This document shows, piece by piece, positions 26,949 through 34,909 of a stretch of 44,118 nt of DNA. The DNA is from Myxococcales bacterium (lineage in GTDB: Bacteria; Myxococcota; Myxococcia; Myxococcales; Myxococcaceae), in the NCBI GenBank assembly GCA_030681895.1, contig JAUXRI010000145.1, forward strand, positions 1-44,118, read 5' to 3'. The notes under the pieces were generated by a model. That model was not told where the DNA came from and searched no databases. It saw only the letters and a program-made list of their open reading frames with translations. A program made the translations under genes and the position numbers. The first letter of the stretch is position 1. Each line of letters starts with the position of its first letter.

Positions 26949-28574
26949 TCAGGGCCGCGAGAGGAACGCGTCGAGCACAGCTTGATCCTGCGCCTGCACG
27001 AGCACCGGCCGGCTGAACGACAGCAGCGCCTCTTTGAGCGACAACGTGCCGAAGCCCGACTTGTCGGCCGCGCTGAAGCCGAAGGAGTCGGGGCCGCGCT
27101 GGCAGACGTCGTTCACGTTCACGCGCGCGACGAAGCGGGTGAACTTTCGAACCAACGCCCGTGCGCTCGCCGCCTGGCCCCACACCGAGGCCTGCTGACC
27201 GAACGGTGAGTGCCGTTGCCACTCGAGCACCTGCTCGACGTCGTCGAACGCCGCGACGGGGACGATGGGGCCGAACTGCTCCTCGTGAAACAGCCGCATG
27301 CCCTGCTTCACCTCGGCGACGACGGCCGGGCGCATGATCGAGAACGCGCCGCGACCACCGTTGGTGTTCCTCACGCTGGCGCCCTTCGAGACGGCGTCAT
27401 CGATCAGCGCGCGCATCGCGTCCAACTTGGTCTCTTCGGGCAACGGCGTGATGCCGACTCCGGGCTGCCAGGGCATGCCGGCCTCGAGCGCATCGACCCG
27501 CGCGGAGATCTTCGTGACGAGCGCGTCGAACACCGTGCGGTGCGCCAACACGAGCTTCTCGGCGGTGCAGCGCTGGCCGTTGAAGCCGAGCCCACCCTTC
27601 ACGATGGCGGTCGCGGCGGCGTCGAGGTCTGCGTCGGCCAGCACCACGCACGGGTTCTTCGCGCCGAGCCCCAGAATCTTGTGGAGCGTGATGGGCGTCG
27701 GGTGCGAGCGCATGATGGCGTTGGCGGCGCCTTCGCTCCCGATGAACGCGAGGACGTCGACGACGCCGCTCGGGTTGCCGGCCACGTCGAGCTCGGTCGA
27801 CGACATCACCGCGGGGATCACCACGCGGCCGTCACCGGGCATCAGGCTGACGACACCCTTCGGGAAGCAGTCGCGGAACGCCTCGAGGAGCACCAGATTC
27901 GCCAGGACTCCGAACCGCGGCGTCTTCGCGATGACGACGTTGCCCATCAGCAGCGCGGGGATGACGGTCGTGAGGAACTCGTTCACCGGGTAGTTGAAGG
28001 GCGCGACGCAGAGCACGAGGCCAAGCGGGCGGCGATGGGTGCGCGCGTAGTGCTGTTTGCTGCCCGCCGAACCGTGCTGCACCGAGAGGTCGCCCGCACG
28101 AAGCTGCTGGAGCTCTTTGACGGTGTTGCGGATGTACTCGACGCTCCGGGTCACCTCGTCGCGCGACGAGCTCCATGCCTTGCCGATCTCCCACATCAGC
28201 AGCGTGGCGATCTCGTCGGTCTTCGCCTCCACCGCTGCGGCGAAGCGCTCCACGGCGGCGATTCGACTCTCGACGTGCAGCGACGGCCACTCACCTTCGC
28301 CATGCTTCCAGGCGCGCTCGGCGGCGGCGACGGCGAGCTTCGCGTCGTCGGCGGTCAACTGCGCCTCGTGGCCGAGCAGCATCGTCGTCACTGCAGGCCC
28401 CAGCCGAACGGCGACGCGCGAACGCACCTCGCGGGCCTGACCGGTCCACGGAAGCACCTCGCCGTCGACCAACCAGCGCGGCCCGTGCTTCGACGCGTCG
28501 ACGCGGACCTTCGCAGGCACGTCGGCCGCGACGGGGAACAGCATCGCGAGGGCGTCGTCGTTCCAGTCGCTCAT
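26949..28574 (-). CDS. Aldehyde dehydrogenase-family protein (GapN-like), general-base Glu missing
   Basis: A 541-residue NAD(P)-dependent aldehyde dehydrogenase fold, closest in pattern to non-phosphorylating glyceraldehyde-3-phosphate dehydrogenase. The catalytic Cys336 lies in GQRCTAEK, and the Asn of CVAPFNYP is kept. The usual LELGGKNP motif reads LGLGAKNP, so the general-base Glu is Gly302. The 34-residue spacing to Cys336 is that of Glu268 and Cys302 in ALDH2, which supports the alignment. The ATG at 28574 (MSDWNDD) is preferred to the upstream frame extension. Either deacylation uses another base or the enzyme has a changed reaction. Confidence 0.88.
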   Translation of the reverse strand: MSDWNDDALAMLFPVAADVPAKVRVDASKHGPRWLVDGEVLPWTGQAREVRSRVAVRLGPAVTTMLLGHEAQLTADDAKLAVAAAERAWKHGEGEWPSLHVESRIAAVERFAAAVEAKTDEIATLLMWEIGKAWSSSRDEVTRSVEYIRNTVKELQQLRAGDLSVQHGSAGSKQHYARTHRRPLGLVLCVAPFNYPVNEFLTTVIPALLMGNVVIAKTPRFGVLANLVLLEAFRDCFPKGVVSLMPGDGRVVIPAVMSSTELDVAGNPSGVVDVLAFIGSEGAANAIMRSHPTPITLHKILGLGAKNPCVVLADADLDAAATAIVKGGLGFNGQRCTAEKLVLAHRTVFDALVTKISARVDALEAGMPWQPGVGITPLPEETKLDAMRALIDDAVSKGASVRNTNGGRGAFSIMRPAVVAEVKQGMRLFHEEQFGPIVPVAAFDDVEQVLEWQRHSPFGQQASVWGQAASARALVRKFTRFVARVNVNDVCQRGPDSFGFSAADKSGFGTLSLKEALLSFSRPVLVQAQDQAVLDAFLSRP

Positions 28575-28645
28575 GGGTGCGCACCTTGCCACGGGGACGC
28601 AGTGCTGGGCGTCACGATTGAGTCGACGCAGTCGCTCCACGTTCG

Positions 28646-28651
28646 TACCGT
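28646..28651 (+). promoter_or_regulatory. Possible -10 element TACCGT
   Basis: A TANNNT hexamer six bases before the ATG at 28658, the spacing expected for a leaderless transcript. Confidence 0.25.
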
Positions 28652-28657
28652 CATCCC

Positions 28658-29215
28658 ATGCGACCACGCGTCTCGGTGTACCTGGGCGTCAGCCTCGACC
28701 TCCGCATCGCGCGAGACGACGGCAGGCTCGACTGGCTGGAGCGCTACAGCGACCCATCGGTCGGCGACTACGGCTACGCGGCGTTCATGGAGACGGTGGA
28801 CACGCTCGTGATGGGCCGCTCCACGTTCGACACGGTGCTCGGCTTCGGCGCGTGGCCGTTCGGGGGGAAGCGGGTGGTGGTGTTCACCAACCGTCCACTG
28901 GACACCAACCCTGGCGTCGAGACCGCCTCGGGGCCGCTCGTCGGCGTGCTCGAGTCGCTCCATTCGAGCGGCGCGCGCCACGTGTATCTCGACGGTGGAA
29001 AGCTCGTGCAGCAGGGACTGTCCGAGGGCGTCGTCGACGCGCTGACGTTGTCGATCGTTCCGCACCTGTTGGGCAGCGGTCGACCGCTCTTCACCAACGG
29101 GTTGCCAGAGCTCGCGCTGCAGCTCGTCGGTAGCCAGGCGTTCGCGACGGGACTCGTGCAACTTCGCTATCAGCGCGCCGAGGCAGCGCCCGGCACCACC
29201 GGCGTCGAGCGCTGA
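28658..29215 (+). CDS. RibD C-terminal/DHFR-like reductase
   Basis: A 185-residue protein of the YyaP/YwjB-type family related to the RibD C-terminal reductase and dihydrofolate reductase. MGRSTFDTV (about residues 52-60) and YLDGGKLVQQGL (about 109-120) are the NADPH-fold signatures. Physiological substrates of the stand-alone members are unknown; true folA is elsewhere in this window (39467). The 3' end overlaps the convergent iron permease gene by 46 bp. It diverges from the aldehyde dehydrogenase gene across 83 bp. Confidence 0.9.
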   Translation: MRPRVSVYLGVSLDLRIARDDGRLDWLERYSDPSVGDYGYAAFMETVDTLVMGRSTFDTVLGFGAWPFGGKRVVVFTNRPLDTNPGVETASGPLVGVLESLHSSGARHVYLDGGKLVQQGLSEGVVDALTLSIVPHLLGSGRPLFTNGLPELALQLVGSQAFATGLVQLRYQRAEAAPGTTGVER

Positions 29216-31002
29216 CGACGGTTCCACAGCCACCAGCTCAGCGGGAGCGCTGCGAGCGCCACCTGCGGCAGCACCGTGAGCCAGTCGGGGAAGAGGCCCA
29301 GCGGTGCAAAAGTGACGAACGGCATCGGCGCGAGCGGCAACACGCCGAGCTCCTGCAGCCCGTGGAGGCCCTTGCCCAGCAGCATCACGGCCGTCGCGAT
29401 GAGGAGCACCGTCGACACGTTGAAGAGCGTCTTCATCGGTAGCTTGAACCCGACGGTGCGCACGAAGACGACGAAGCCCAGCAACGCCACGAGGCCGGCG
29501 AGCGAGCCCCACACCACGCCGTCTCTTGAGTCGGCCGCGAGGCCCTGGAGGAACAGCGCGGTCTCGACCGTCTCACGGCCGACCGAGGTGAAAGAGATGG
29601 TGAAGAGCCCGAGCGCGCTCCCGCTGCCAAGGGCGTCCTTCATCTTCGCCCGCAGGTCGCCCATCATGGCGCTGACGTTCGCGCGCGCGTTGAGCCAGAG
29701 CGCCGCGTAGAGGAGCAGCCCCACCGCGAAGAGCGCGACGACCGTCTCGAGCCATTCCCGGTTGGCGCCCGCGAGCAGTGACTGGCCGAAGACGAAGGCG
29801 ACGACGCCGAAGACGAGCGCCGAGATCCACCCTGCGTGCACGATCTTCACCTGCGCGTCAGCGCCCATCTTCTTCATCACCGCGAGCAAGGCGCCGACGA
29901 CGATGGTGGCCTCGAAGCCCTCGCGCAGCAGAATGAAGAGCGCCGCCAGGAAGACGGACCAGAAGTCTCCACGGGTCGACGCGTTCGTGTCTGCCAACAG
30001 CGCGAGGAGCTTCGACACTTCTGGCTCGAAGCCTTCATGGCTCTGCGCCGCGAGGCGGGTCTGAGTGAAGGCCTTCTCGAGCCGGTCGACGAGCTGCGGG
30101 TCTCGCGCGCGGAGCATCGGCTCGATGGGCTCGAGGCCCAGCAGGTACGCGTCGACGACGGCCTTTCGCGCGGCATCCCACTCGCCGTTCTTCGCCAGGC
30201 TGCGCGCCGACTCGAGGCCAGCGCGGGCGACCGACCTCGACGACGACGCATCGGCGACCGGGAGCTCACGTCGGGCACACGCAAGGCCATCGGCTCCGAG
30301 CTGCGAGGTCAGCATCACGTCGGTGGAGGTGGCGAGCGCCTCGAGACCCAGGGGCAGGCCCTTCGTCACGCAGGCCGGCTGCCTCAAGGAGAAGATGAAG
30401 AACGCCACGCTCCATCGTTCGGCGTCGGAGAGCGCCCCGAACGCCGGCATCGCAGTGCCCGTGATGCCGAACGTGGTGGTGTTGAAGACCTTGTACGGCG
30501 TGAGGGTCTCCATACGCGCGGCGTCGTGGAAGTTGGCCGGCGCAGGCGTCATGCCGGTCGCGGCCGGTCCATCCGCGCGGCCGTCGGCGCCGTGACAGCT
30601 CGCGCAGTGGGTCGTGAAGAACGTCTTCCCGGCAACGAGGTCGGGCGTGACGCGAGGTGAGCGTGAGAGGTTCTTCGCGGCGACGATCTCCCGCGCGAGC
30701 TCACGGCACTGCACGACGACCCCTTCCGCCGGAGCCACAGCATCGATGTCTGCTTTCAACTGCCGCGCGCGATCGAGGTACGGCGCACCCTCGGGACCAA
30801 GATCGATCAACGTCGCGATCGCCTCGTCGGCCAGGCCTCGTTGTTCAGCGAGCTCATCGGCGTTCTGCTCCGCGACCGCCGCGGCGTAGTCACCCTCGAG
30901 GTACTGCAGCAGCCCGACGACACGGTGCCAGCCTGAGGCCGAGTCGTCTCCCAATGCTGCTGTGCTCAGCACCATCACGAACGTCAGGGTCCACGTGCGC
31001 AT
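29170..31002 (-). CDS. Cytochrome c-FTR1 family iron permease fusion
   Basis: A 610-residue protein. A signal peptide is followed by a helical periplasmic region and a c-type heme site CASCH (133-137) with a distal Met (ALSD/MPAF region near 190). Residues about 345-600 are the FTR1 permease, with the two iron-binding RExxE motifs REGFE and RETVE and about seven hydrophobic helices. FTR1 imports iron after oxidation; the fused heme domain could perform the Fe(II) to Fe(III) step that multicopper oxidases serve in yeast. AAGGAG sits seven bases before the ATG. The gene has an AT-rich upstream region with a dyad, suggesting metal control. Confidence 0.93.
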   Translation of the reverse strand: MRTWTLTFVMVLSTAALGDDSASGWHRVVGLLQYLEGDYAAAVAEQNADELAEQRGLADEAIATLIDLGPEGAPYLDRARQLKADIDAVAPAEGVVVQCRELAREIVAAKNLSRSPRVTPDLVAGKTFFTTHCASCHGADGRADGPAATGMTPAPANFHDAARMETLTPYKVFNTTTFGITGTAMPAFGALSDAERWSVAFFIFSLRQPACVTKGLPLGLEALATSTDVMLTSQLGADGLACARRELPVADASSSRSVARAGLESARSLAKNGEWDAARKAVVDAYLLGLEPIEPMLRARDPQLVDRLEKAFTQTRLAAQSHEGFEPEVSKLLALLADTNASTRGDFWSVFLAALFILLREGFEATIVVGALLAVMKKMGADAQVKIVHAGWISALVFGVVAFVFGQSLLAGANREWLETVVALFAVGLLLYAALWLNARANVSAMMGDLRAKMKDALGSGSALGLFTISFTSVGRETVETALFLQGLAADSRDGVVWGSLAGLVALLGFVVFVRTVGFKLPMKTLFNVSTVLLIATAVMLLGKGLHGLQELGVLPLAPMPFVTFAPLGLFPDWLTVLPQVALAALPLSWWLWNRRQRSTPVVPGAASAR

Positions 31003-31034
31003 GAGGTCGCTCCTTGAAGAGAACAGGAGCTTCC

Positions 31035-31060
31035 GACATTTTGCGAGTGAATGTCAAAAT
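31035..31060 (-). promoter_or_regulatory. AT-rich promoter/operator region of the iron permease gene
   Basis: GACATT (31035-31040) and AATGTC (31050-31055) form a dyad with a nine-base spacer. An overlapping ATTTTG/CAAAAT dyad (31038-31043, 31055-31060) shares it. On the minus strand a perfect TTGACA -35 hexamer occupies 31052-31057; no good -10 follows. This is an AT-rich patch in a GC-rich region, 33-58 bases before the start codon, so a repressor site is plausible. Confidence 0.4.
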
Positions 31061-31088
31061 CAACACCAACCAGACATCACGCTCGGGC

Positions 31089-31475
31089 TCACGTCACCGC
31101 AGGGGGAAGCTCGCGGGGCCGTCGTTGGTCGTCGATGGCCACGAAGGTGAACGTGCCGGCGGTGACGAGCTCGGCGTCGTCGCCGTACCGGTTGCGACGC
31201 CACGCCTCGACCTTGATGCGCATCGACGTGCGGCCGATGCGTTCGAACGTCGCATACAGGCTGACCTCGTCGCCGACGAAGACCGGCTTGAGAAACTCCA
31301 TCGCGTCGATGGCGACGGTGGCGCAGCGGCCCTTCGCACGTCGTGCCGCAGCGTTGCCGGCGGCCATATCCATCTGGGCCAGCAGCCAGCCTCCGAAGAT
31401 GTCACCTGCGGGGTTGGTGTCGGCCGGCATCGCGACGGTGCGAATGACGGGGGCGCTGCTCGGAGGCGCGGTCAT
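31089..31475 (-). CDS. Acyl-CoA thioesterase (YciA-like hotdog fold)
   Basis: A 128-residue hotdog-fold thioesterase. The segment PADTNPAGDIFGGWLLAQMD (about residues 18-37) carries the family's catalytic Asp/Asn and the GG turn, and AIDAMEFLKPV follows as in YciA. It hydrolyses acyl-CoAs to free acids. I chose the ATG at 31475; the frame is open to 31697 but would run into the MoxR gene on the other strand. The stop lies 86 bp before the permease start on the same strand, with a new AT-rich promoter between, so the two are probably separate units. Confidence 0.92.
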   Translation of the reverse strand: MTAPPSSAPVIRTVAMPADTNPAGDIFGGWLLAQMDMAAGNAAARRAKGRCATVAIDAMEFLKPVFVGDEVSLYATFERIGRTSMRIKVEAWRRNRYGDDAELVTAGTFTFVAIDDQRRPRELPPAVT

Positions 31476-31522
31476 GTGGGGAGCGCATAGCCCGTCTGAC
31501 TCCCGGGCGCGCGGCGCTCGAC

Positions 31523-31528
31523 TAGTCT
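31523..31528 (+). promoter_or_regulatory. Possible -10 element TAGTCT of the MoxR operon
   Basis: TAGTCT lies 11 bases before the moxR-like ATG within the 64-bp divergent region. There is no Shine-Dalgarno. It fits the TANNNT pattern seen before other genes here. Confidence 0.3.
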
Positions 31529-31539
31529 CCAGGGCCCTC

Positions 31540-32682
31540 ATGACAGCCTCCCTCCCCGAAGCATCGCTGGCCGTTCGAGACGCCCTCACCGCCGCCGGCC
31601 AGGGGCTGGTCGATCGTGAACAACTCGTCGACCTCATCGCGCTCACCGCCATCGCAGGAGAACACCTGCTCGTCATCGGGCCTCCCGGTACGGCCAAGAG
31701 TGAAGCGGTGCGACGCGTCGCGAAGACGTTGGGCGGCCGCTACTTCGAGTACCTGTTGGGCCGTTTTACCGAACCGTCGGAGGTGTTCGGGCCGATCGAT
31801 CTGCGAAAGCTCAAGGAGGGCATCGTCGAGACGCAGACGGCGGGCATGCTCCCCGAGGCCGACATCGCGTTCCTCGACGAGGTGTTCCTGGGCTCGACGG
31901 CGATCCTCAACACGCTGCTCGGCCTGCTCAACGAGCGCGTCTTCCGGCGCGGCCACACCACGGTGAAGAGCCCGCTGCGCGTCTGCATCGGCGCGTCGAA
32001 CGCCATTCCCGAGGAGCCGTCACTCGCCGCCTTCGCCGACCGCTTTCTGGTGCGGGTGTTCGTCGAGCCGATCGCCGACGCGAAACTCGAGGCGCTGCTC
32101 GATGGTGGCGCTGCGCTGGCCCGCTCATCGCTCGAACAGCGCGCCTCGCTCGAGCATGTCGACGCGCTGTCGACCGCGGCGCGGCTCGCGAACACCTCAC
32201 GGCTCAGAGACCCACTCGCGCACGCTGTCCGACTCCTTCGCAAGGCAGGCGTGGAGCTGTCGGACCGGCGCGTCGTCAAGGTGCAGCGCCTCGCCTGCGC
32301 CGCCGCCGTGTTGGGAGGCCGCACCGAGCCGACCGACGCCGACCTCTGGCCCATTCTGTACGCGGTGCCGACGCTCGATGGGCAGCGGCTCGCGCAAGAC
32401 GTGCTGAAGGACGTGCTCAAGCACTCGCAGAGTTCCACGCTCATCGCGGCGGCCGAGGCTGCTTCGAACGCGCCGGGCGCCCGTGCGGCCCGCATCGTCG
32501 AGACCGCGACCGGCCTCTTCGCGCAGTCACCGGCCTCTGAGGACGTCAGCGGCCGTGAGCGCTGGAAGCTCAAGCTCGAGGGCGTCGTGAGAGAGATTGA
32601 CGCGTCCTTCGACACCAACGCGTTGCCACCGACGCTCGCGCCCGTACGAGCGCGCCTCGCGGAGCTCCTGGCCACGCCGTGA
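31540..32682 (+). CDS. MoxR-family AAA+ ATPase of a MoxR-vWA-beta-propeller system
   Basis: A 380-residue MoxR-type AAA+ ATPase, first gene of a five-gene coupled operon. Walker A GPPGTAKS (47-54), Walker B IAFLDEVF (109-116), sensor 1 Asn154 (GASNAIPEEP) and a C-terminal helical lid are present. MoxR proteins act as chaperone-like remodelers with a vWA partner, here encoded two genes on. The stop overlaps the GTG of the next gene by four bases. Location is cytosolic. The remodeled target is unknown. Confidence 0.94.
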   Translation: MTASLPEASLAVRDALTAAGQGLVDREQLVDLIALTAIAGEHLLVIGPPGTAKSEAVRRVAKTLGGRYFEYLLGRFTEPSEVFGPIDLRKLKEGIVETQTAGMLPEADIAFLDEVFLGSTAILNTLLGLLNERVFRRGHTTVKSPLRVCIGASNAIPEEPSLAAFADRFLVRVFVEPIADAKLEALLDGGAALARSSLEQRASLEHVDALSTAARLANTSRLRDPLAHAVRLLRKAGVELSDRRVVKVQRLACAAAVLGGRTEPTDADLWPILYAVPTLDGQRLAQDVLKDVLKHSQSSTLIAAAEAASNAPGARAARIVETATGLFAQSPASEDVSGRERWKLKLEGVVREIDASFDTNALPPTLAPVRARLAELLATP

Positions 32683-33095
32683 CTCCGACGCTGCGACCAC
32701 GAGCAGAGGCTCTGGCTCCACGCGCCGTGGTGGGCGAAGGCATCGTCGCGCAGGCGCTCGCGCACCGGCTCCTCCAGTGCGCAGCAGAGCGCCTTCGCCA
32801 GCTTCGGGTCGTCGTGACGCCGGAGCTCCTCGTCGCGCTCGGGCCCGAAGACACGTTGCCGTGGGTCGATGGCGTCCGCTACCTCGGCTGCGAAGCGGGC
32901 ACGCCGGGACTGCTGCTGCCGACGACGCGCGAGGCGACGGTCGCGGCGATGCTCCTCGAGCGGGCGCTGCGTCGCGCGCATCACCTCCCCGACGGCCCGT
33001 TCGCGTTGCTCTCGATGGAGCTGCTCGTGCCGCTCGGCCGCGCCGTCATTCCGGGCCGCAGCGTCCTCGCCCCGCTGCTGGAGTCAGCTCCGTGA
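32679..33095 (+). CDS. bpX5-like small protein of the MoxR-vWA-beta-propeller system
   Basis: A 138-residue protein between the MoxR and vWA genes. Helices early in the protein are followed by LPWVDGVRYLG (60-70) and GLLLPT (76-81), a pattern I associate with the bpX5 domain of these ternary systems; this is recall of a family pattern, not a search. There is no enzyme motif or membrane helix. The GTG start and the stop each overlap neighbours by four bases (GTGA), so its dosage is tied to both. It is likely a structural or adaptor subunit. Confidence 0.65.
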   Translation: MTPTLRPRAEALAPRAVVGEGIVAQALAHRLLQCAAERLRQLRVVVTPELLVALGPEDTLPWVDGVRYLGCEAGTPGLLLPTTREATVAAMLLERALRRAHHLPDGPFALLSMELLVPLGRAVIPGRSVLAPLLESAP

Positions 33096-34909
33096 GCGCG
33101 CTGCCCGCTCCGCTCAAGCCGTGGGCCGCGCAGCTCTCGTTGCTGCAGCGAGACCTCGCGCTCGCGCTCGCCCCGTCGATTCAGCGGCTCTCGATGAGCA
33201 TTGGTCCGCTCGCCGACGCGCAGTCGAAGCCCACTGGTGCTCCTGACGGCTACGACGGCGTCGCGCGAAAGGGCTCCTACGAGCGGCTGCTCATCACCGA
33301 GTGGTTGTACGCCGACGAAGCGCCCGAAGAGTTCCTGCGCCGTGCGGCGGAAGGCGAACACCTGTTCTCGCGGCTCGCTGTCCGGGAGCCACACCAGGCG
33401 CGACGCTGCCTCGTGCTCTTCGACGCGGGTCCTTCTCAATTGGGCGCGCCGCGCATCGCCCACCTCGCGGCCTTCATCGCCTTCGCATCTCGCTGTGAAG
33501 CCGCGCACGCGACGATGTCGTGGGGCGTGCTGCAGTCACCTCCACCTTCGGCAGACACGGGCTCACGACTGCACTCAGGGTTCAGCAAGACCGAAGCCGA
33601 GGCGCTGTTGAAGGCCCGCACTTCGAGAGAAGCGACTCCGGCTGACTTGAAACAGTGGCTCGAGGTGATGGGCCCGCGCGCCGATGACGTGTGGGTCGTC
33701 GGTGGCCACGCGTTGCTCGCCTCCAGTGCCGCGTCGAAGGTGCAACAGGTCGAAGTGAACGAGCTGGTGGAGCCGGGCGTGCGTCGGCTCGAGGTGACGG
33801 TGCGGCGTGGGGGCCGGGCTCGACAGACGGTTCAGCTCGAGCTGCCTCCACCAGCGACCTGCGCCTCGCTCCTGCGGGCTCCATTCATCGTCGAGAAGCC
33901 GAAGCCACCGACGGCAGGCACCGCGCGCCCGTCGCACGGCCTCGTCTTCAGCGCGAGCGGCAACCGGCTCTTCACGCGTGGGCCGAATGGAGAGTTCATC
34001 GCCATCGCCTTGCCGAACGGCGTGGGCGCGACCGTCAAGCAGGCTTTGTTCCAACCACCTGCGCTCGAGCGCGTCATCGCGGCCGGCTGGCACCGCGGGC
34101 TGGTCTGCGTGACCGCGAGGTACGACGCCACGGGCCGCGTCACTCGGCTCGTCGTCTACTCACTGACGAAACGCGGCGAACGAAAAGGCGAACCGGTGCT
34201 CTACGAGGTGCCCTCGCCCGGCCCCTTCCCCGTTCCAGAAGGTACGTTCGGCGATCTCGCGGTGCTCTCGTTCGCGGGCAAGCGGAAGCTGATGATCGTC
34301 GTGGCGGGCCGGGCCTTCACGTTCGACGACGGCCGCATCATCGAGTCGCGTGACCGGGTGCTCGCGCACACGCAGCGCAGCGAACGGGTGATGCTCTTCA
34401 CCGTCGACGAAGAGGGCCGCCGGCAAGTGCGCTCGGTCTTCTCGAACGGCACCGAGGTCGCCACGCTGGTGGAAGGTCTGGGCGCGACGCGGGCGTACTT
34501 CGCCGGCGGCATGCGCTACCCACTGCCGATGCTGGGCCTGGGCGAGATGGCGACCAGCCCGAGGTGGACGCTGGTCGATCACTCCCGCGTCTCGTTCGGC
34601 ATCGACGTGCCCGAGGGCGGCACGGTGATGGGCGTCACGATGCCGTCGACCTGGGTGGCGGGCTTGCTGGTGCGCACGGCCGACAAGAAGCGCCTGCTCC
34701 ACGTGAGCGCTCAGGGCACGCAGGTCATCATCGAGACCGAGAGCGACATCGTCGAAGTGGCGACCGACTACGAATTTCCGCGCGCGGCGTGGCTCGACGC
34801 GGCGGGCGGCGTGGGCCTCTTCGATGCGTCGAAGCCGACGTCGCTGCTCATCGGGTTGCCCGACGGCCAGGGCCGGCGGCTGATGCACTTCACGGAGTAC
34901 CGCCGATGA
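33092..34909 (+). CDS. vWA domain-beta-propeller protein of the MoxR ternary system
   Basis: A 605-residue protein. The upstream patch YERLLITEWLYADEAPEEFL (63-82) and a vWA-like Rossmann fold (about 105-215) come first. The putative MIDAS loop reads Asp111-Ala-Gly-Pro-Ser115, a DxGxS variant of DxSxS, and a VWVVGG strand lies at about 200-205. From about 250 to the end, repeated four-stranded beta pieces suggest a beta-propeller. In MoxR-vWA couples the vWA protein recruits the client to the ATPase; the propeller may hold it. Overlaps the neighbours by four bases on each side. Confidence 0.8.
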   Translation: MSALPAPLKPWAAQLSLLQRDLALALAPSIQRLSMSIGPLADAQSKPTGAPDGYDGVARKGSYERLLITEWLYADEAPEEFLRRAAEGEHLFSRLAVREPHQARRCLVLFDAGPSQLGAPRIAHLAAFIAFASRCEAAHATMSWGVLQSPPPSADTGSRLHSGFSKTEAEALLKARTSREATPADLKQWLEVMGPRADDVWVVGGHALLASSAASKVQQVEVNELVEPGVRRLEVTVRRGGRARQTVQLELPPPATCASLLRAPFIVEKPKPPTAGTARPSHGLVFSASGNRLFTRGPNGEFIAIALPNGVGATVKQALFQPPALERVIAAGWHRGLVCVTARYDATGRVTRLVVYSLTKRGERKGEPVLYEVPSPGPFPVPEGTFGDLAVLSFAGKRKLMIVVAGRAFTFDDGRIIESRDRVLAHTQRSERVMLFTVDEEGRRQVRSVFSNGTEVATLVEGLGATRAYFAGGMRYPLPMLGLGEMATSPRWTLVDHSRVSFGIDVPEGGTVMGVTMPSTWVAGLLVRTADKKRLLHVSAQGTQVIIETESDIVEVATDYEFPRAAWLDAAGGVGLFDASKPTSLLIGLPDGQGRRLMHFTEYRR

